Shown one piece after another: positions 62,249 to 64,000 of a stretch of 64,000 bases of DNA. The stretch spans positions 1-64,000 of the forward strand of contig JAQFVV010013387.1 of NCBI GenBank assembly GCA_028023455.1, given 5' to 3'. Source of the DNA: Epiperipatus broadwayi. Its lineage: Eukaryota > Onychophora > Udeonychophora > Euonychophora > Peripatidae. The notes under the pieces are model-generated. The model was not told where the DNA came from and searched no databases. It saw only the letters and a program-made list of their open reading frames with translations. Position numbers and translations under genes: made by a program. Each line of letters opens with the position of its first letter. Within the stretch, counting starts at the first letter, position 1.

Positions 62249-62700
62249 TTAGTAATTGCTCTCACAATCTATCACTGTACATTTCCCAAGTAATTGGTCA
62301 AGTATTTCTTTGATATAATCCCGATACCCACAATCCTTAGCTAGCTCTCTAAGGGCCAAATTATATTTTTTTATTGATTCCCCTTTAAACTGTTTTCCAT
62401 TCCTCAGTTTTAAACAAGCTATGTGATGGGATGGGTGGGAACTAAAATTCACTGTTAGGTTCTTAATGAACTCCTCATATTGTATACTATAGGTGGTGGG
62501 GGAGTCATAAAGCTTATTAAAAAAATTTATAACTTTTTTCCCTGAAAAACACAAAGTGCTGCCACTTATCTTTTATTTTCTTGAATACTGTTCAAGGTAA
62601 AATGGTTTTCTATCTATGTCACATTTACTGGCCATTCTGCTTATCCAAACGATGACATTTAGACTTTATTATTCTTCCCTAAGCTAATTCTTCCTCTAGT
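62249..62700 (-). pseudogene. Ty3-type gag pseudogene
   Basis: A 101-codon open stretch (62,554-62,249, minus) has a capsid-like pattern (SIQYEEFIKNL, RNGKQFKGESIKKYNLALRELAKDCGY). The last segment matches the E-S-I-x-x-Y-x-x-x-L-R-x-L-A-x-x-C-x-Y motif common in Ty3-type gag proteins. A zinc-knuckle-like Cys region may lie further on near 61,980-62,060 but is frame-broken. Confidence 0.7.
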
Positions 62701-62763
62701 TATGTTCGAATATATCTAAAACTAGGTTTTTACTAACCAGGCAGCGATGGTGTTCGAATTAGA

Positions 62764-62777
62764 CTATGCGACTGCCA
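62764..62777 (-). other. primer-binding-site candidate
   Basis: On the minus strand, five bases (AGACC) after the LTR end ...CATAGCA, the sequence TGGCAGTCGCATAG begins with TGG as expected for pairing to a tRNA 3' CCA. The tRNA was not identified. Confidence 0.5.
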
Positions 62778-62782
62778 GGTCT

Positions 62783-63097
62783 TGCTATGTCTTGATCTTA
62801 ACTCTATCTCGATTAAAGCTAGCAAAAATTTCTAAAATTATTCCATTTTCTCAAATAACTAAATAACCCCACTGCAGATCAATTTTATAACTAATTTTAA
62901 TACAAGCCAACAAGACAGTAATATTCTAGTAATATATACATAGGTTATAATAAATCAATATATATAAGTTAATATTCTCACGATTAAAGTCTCCTGCTTA
63001 GTTATCAGTATTAATGATTAATTAAATCGCTATTTACCTAATTCTGGCAAATGCTCTTTAGTTCTGTGAACCTTGAGGCACATATAAATTATAAGAT
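62783..63097 (-). mobile_element. 5' LTR of the Ty3-type element, interrupted
   Basis: This copy matches the inner 350 bp of the LTR at 52,489 and stops abruptly at ...ATAAGAT (63,097), where the other copy continues CAAGGTGATC. The sequence that follows here is the end of TIR element C. The remaining about 140 bp of the LTR should lie beyond that insertion, outside the window. Confidence 0.75.
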
Positions 63098-63144
63098 ACT
63101 ACAACTTCGAATGATCCACACTGCTCGATGACGCTATTTCTAAT

Positions 63145-63310
63145 CAAAAACAAATAGATATGTTACTGAGCTGATTTAAATTTTTTAATTTTTTTTATTA
63201 TTTATTGCAAAATCAAATAGATATAAATTTGTTCTTTTATTTTTGTAAAACTTTTCCTTTTTTTTTTTTTATTTGTAAACAGATAGATATGACTTCGTTC
63301 TTTTTTTAAA
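63145..63310. repeat. tandem repeats of TIR element C, unit about 67 bp
   Basis: AACAAATAGATATG, AATCAAATAGATATAAATTTG and AACAGATAGATATGACTTCG occur at about 63,150, 63,212 and 63,280, each followed by a T-rich stretch. The position (between terminus and coding remnant) matches the arrays in copies A and B. Confidence 0.6.
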
Positions 63311-63459
63311 AATATATATATATTTTTGGGGGAGTGGATTTATATTCTTTTTTTTTTTTTTTTTTGTTAAAATATTTCAGTTTTTTGGTAAAATAATGCT
63401 TTCACTGGTTAATTTCTTTGTTATTTTGGATTTACATTTTTTATTTTTGAAAAAATTTT

Positions 63460-63715
63460 GCTTTGATTTCGTATCTACACAAACAAAAACATTTCACTCA
63501 AAACAGGTCCCATTACATAGATCAGACCTTCGATAGCATTGACGCGATTTGCATTCCATTTCATATCTTTTACACCATCTTAATGTTATTACCCCATCAC
63601 AAACACTGTTCTCTGTGGGTAAAATACTTTTTTTGTATGAAAGAAGACTACCCCATCCACTTCTGTAGCAGGCAAATCCAACAACTTGAACAGTGAATCT
63701 TCTGTCATTTTACTT
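63460..63715 (-). pseudogene. coding remnant in TIR element C
   Basis: A minus-strand stretch from about 63,712 is open for about 40 codons and contains LLDLPATEVDGVVFF. A change of frame then gives a Cys-rich stretch (W-C-K-R, ECKSRQCYR, LCNGTC) to a stop near 63,490. The LPAT-x-V segment followed by Cys residues parallels SELPATNVES...VCTC in copy A. Not a family I recognise. Confidence 0.35.
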
Positions 63716-64000
63716 TTTTGATCTCGCAAAGTTCGTGCAAAGTATGCGACTTTCGCGTGAAGTTTGCAGAATCACAATTTATATTCCTCATTTATTATAT
63801 TGGGCCAGCTAACAAAGAAAGTAGCAACATTTGCGAAATAGTTACAATTTGCAGTACCTCATCCAAATTACACTATGCTTACAATTAAAAAGTTGGGATG
63901 GCATATTGCTATACTTTTCGTCATTACAACTACAGACACCCTCATATGATTCACTGTTGATTCTTCAATACTAACGTCTATACAGACTGTCATAACACAT

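Larger units (their letters stand above)
52489..63097 (-). mobile_element. Ty3-type LTR retrotransposon, decayed, with nested insertions
   Basis: On the minus strand the order is 5' LTR (63,097-62,783, interrupted at its outer part by TIR element C), primer-site candidate, gag (62.55-62.25 kb), RT (about 61.4-60.95), RNase H (about 60.7-60.1) and integrase (about 59.9-59.2). About 6 kb of undefined sequence follows, then the polypurine tract and 3' LTR (52,978-52,489). The order RT, RNase H, integrase identifies the Ty3 group. The 3' region is unusually long, holds an LTR-like insertion at 55,046-56,183 and contains an exon-like ORF at 58.3-58.5 kb. The pairing of the two LTRs as one element is inference. 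Confidence 0.7.
63098..64000 (-). mobile_element. unclassified TIR element, copy C (partial, runs off the window)
   Basis: It begins (T)ACTACAACTTCG and reaches a GCTCGATGACGCTATTT core about 30 bp in, matching the TACT...CTTGATGGCG core of copies A and B. Inside are A/T-rich repeats (63,145-63,310), then a minus-strand coding remnant (63,460-63,710), the same order as copy B. The boundary with the LTR is exact because the other LTR copy shows the uninterrupted sequence. The opposite end, where a hairpin would be expected, is beyond 64,000. Confidence 0.55.

Overview
The window is non-coding-dominated, very AT-rich metazoan nuclear DNA made mostly of transposable elements of several ages. Nothing prokaryotic is present: there are no operons, no ribosome-binding-site logic and no CRISPR. 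The mix (PHD-finger/FP_C non-LTR element, two RTE-type elements, an hAT of the GTF2IRD2/ZBED type, a Merlin element, Ty3/mdg4-type LTR elements, (AAT)n microsatellites) fits an AT-rich invertebrate such as an arthropod (chelicerate-like) or a mollusc. The sequence does not fix the phylum. No complete host gene is visible; three short exon-like segments (about 702-901 minus, 48.39-48.58 plus, 58.30-58.53 minus) are the only host-gene candidates.

Layout. 1-5 kb: AT-rich DNA with one exon-like ORF and an old LINE reverse-transcriptase fragment. 5,054-7,593: a complete but decayed hAT element with termini and a 7/8-matching 8-bp target duplication. 8.07-12.46 kb (minus): a nearly intact non-LTR retrotransposon, ORF2 open over 949 codons, ORF1 with one frameshift, bracketed by (AAT)n. 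13.26-14.93 kb (minus): a decayed gag-like gene. 15.27-20.5 kb and 22.21-24.26 kb: two related terminal-inverted-repeat elements of a type I cannot classify, the first containing a foldback element and the second a nested pogo/Tigger-like MITE. 20.9-22.0 kb: another dead LINE. 27.1-28.2 kb: an LTR-like block. 28.75-31.26 and 36.39-39.17 kb: two copies of one RTE-type LINE in the same orientation. 31.37-32.05 kb: a 337-bp tandem duplication. 32.41-32.65 kb: four evenly spaced CTCF-like motifs. 35.54-36.0 kb: an integrase relic. 39.21-39.94 kb: a second foldback copy. 40.74-42.18 kb: an LTR-like block flanked by TATAT. 43.51-44.56 kb: a large inverted repeat. 44.60-47.32 kb: a Merlin-type DNA transposon with long inverted repeats. 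49.2-49.7 kb: a solo-LTR-like block. 52.49-63.1 kb (minus): a Ty3-type LTR retrotransposon with LTRs, primer-site and polypurine candidates and gag/pol remnants. 63.10 kb to the end: a third copy of the unclassified TIR family, inserted into the right-hand LTR.

The most interesting material is (i) the three-copy TIR family, with shared TACT-type ends, a one-sided subterminal hairpin in two copies, a Cys-containing coding remnant and A/T-rich tandem repeats always on the 3' side; one copy's boundary is fixed to the base by an LTR paralogue that serves as the empty site; (ii) a foldback family present at two loci with the same composite architecture; (iii) a periodic cluster of CTCF-like motifs; and (iv) an exon-like ORF lying between the LTRs of the Ty3-type element. 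All calls were made by reading; no alignment or search was run.
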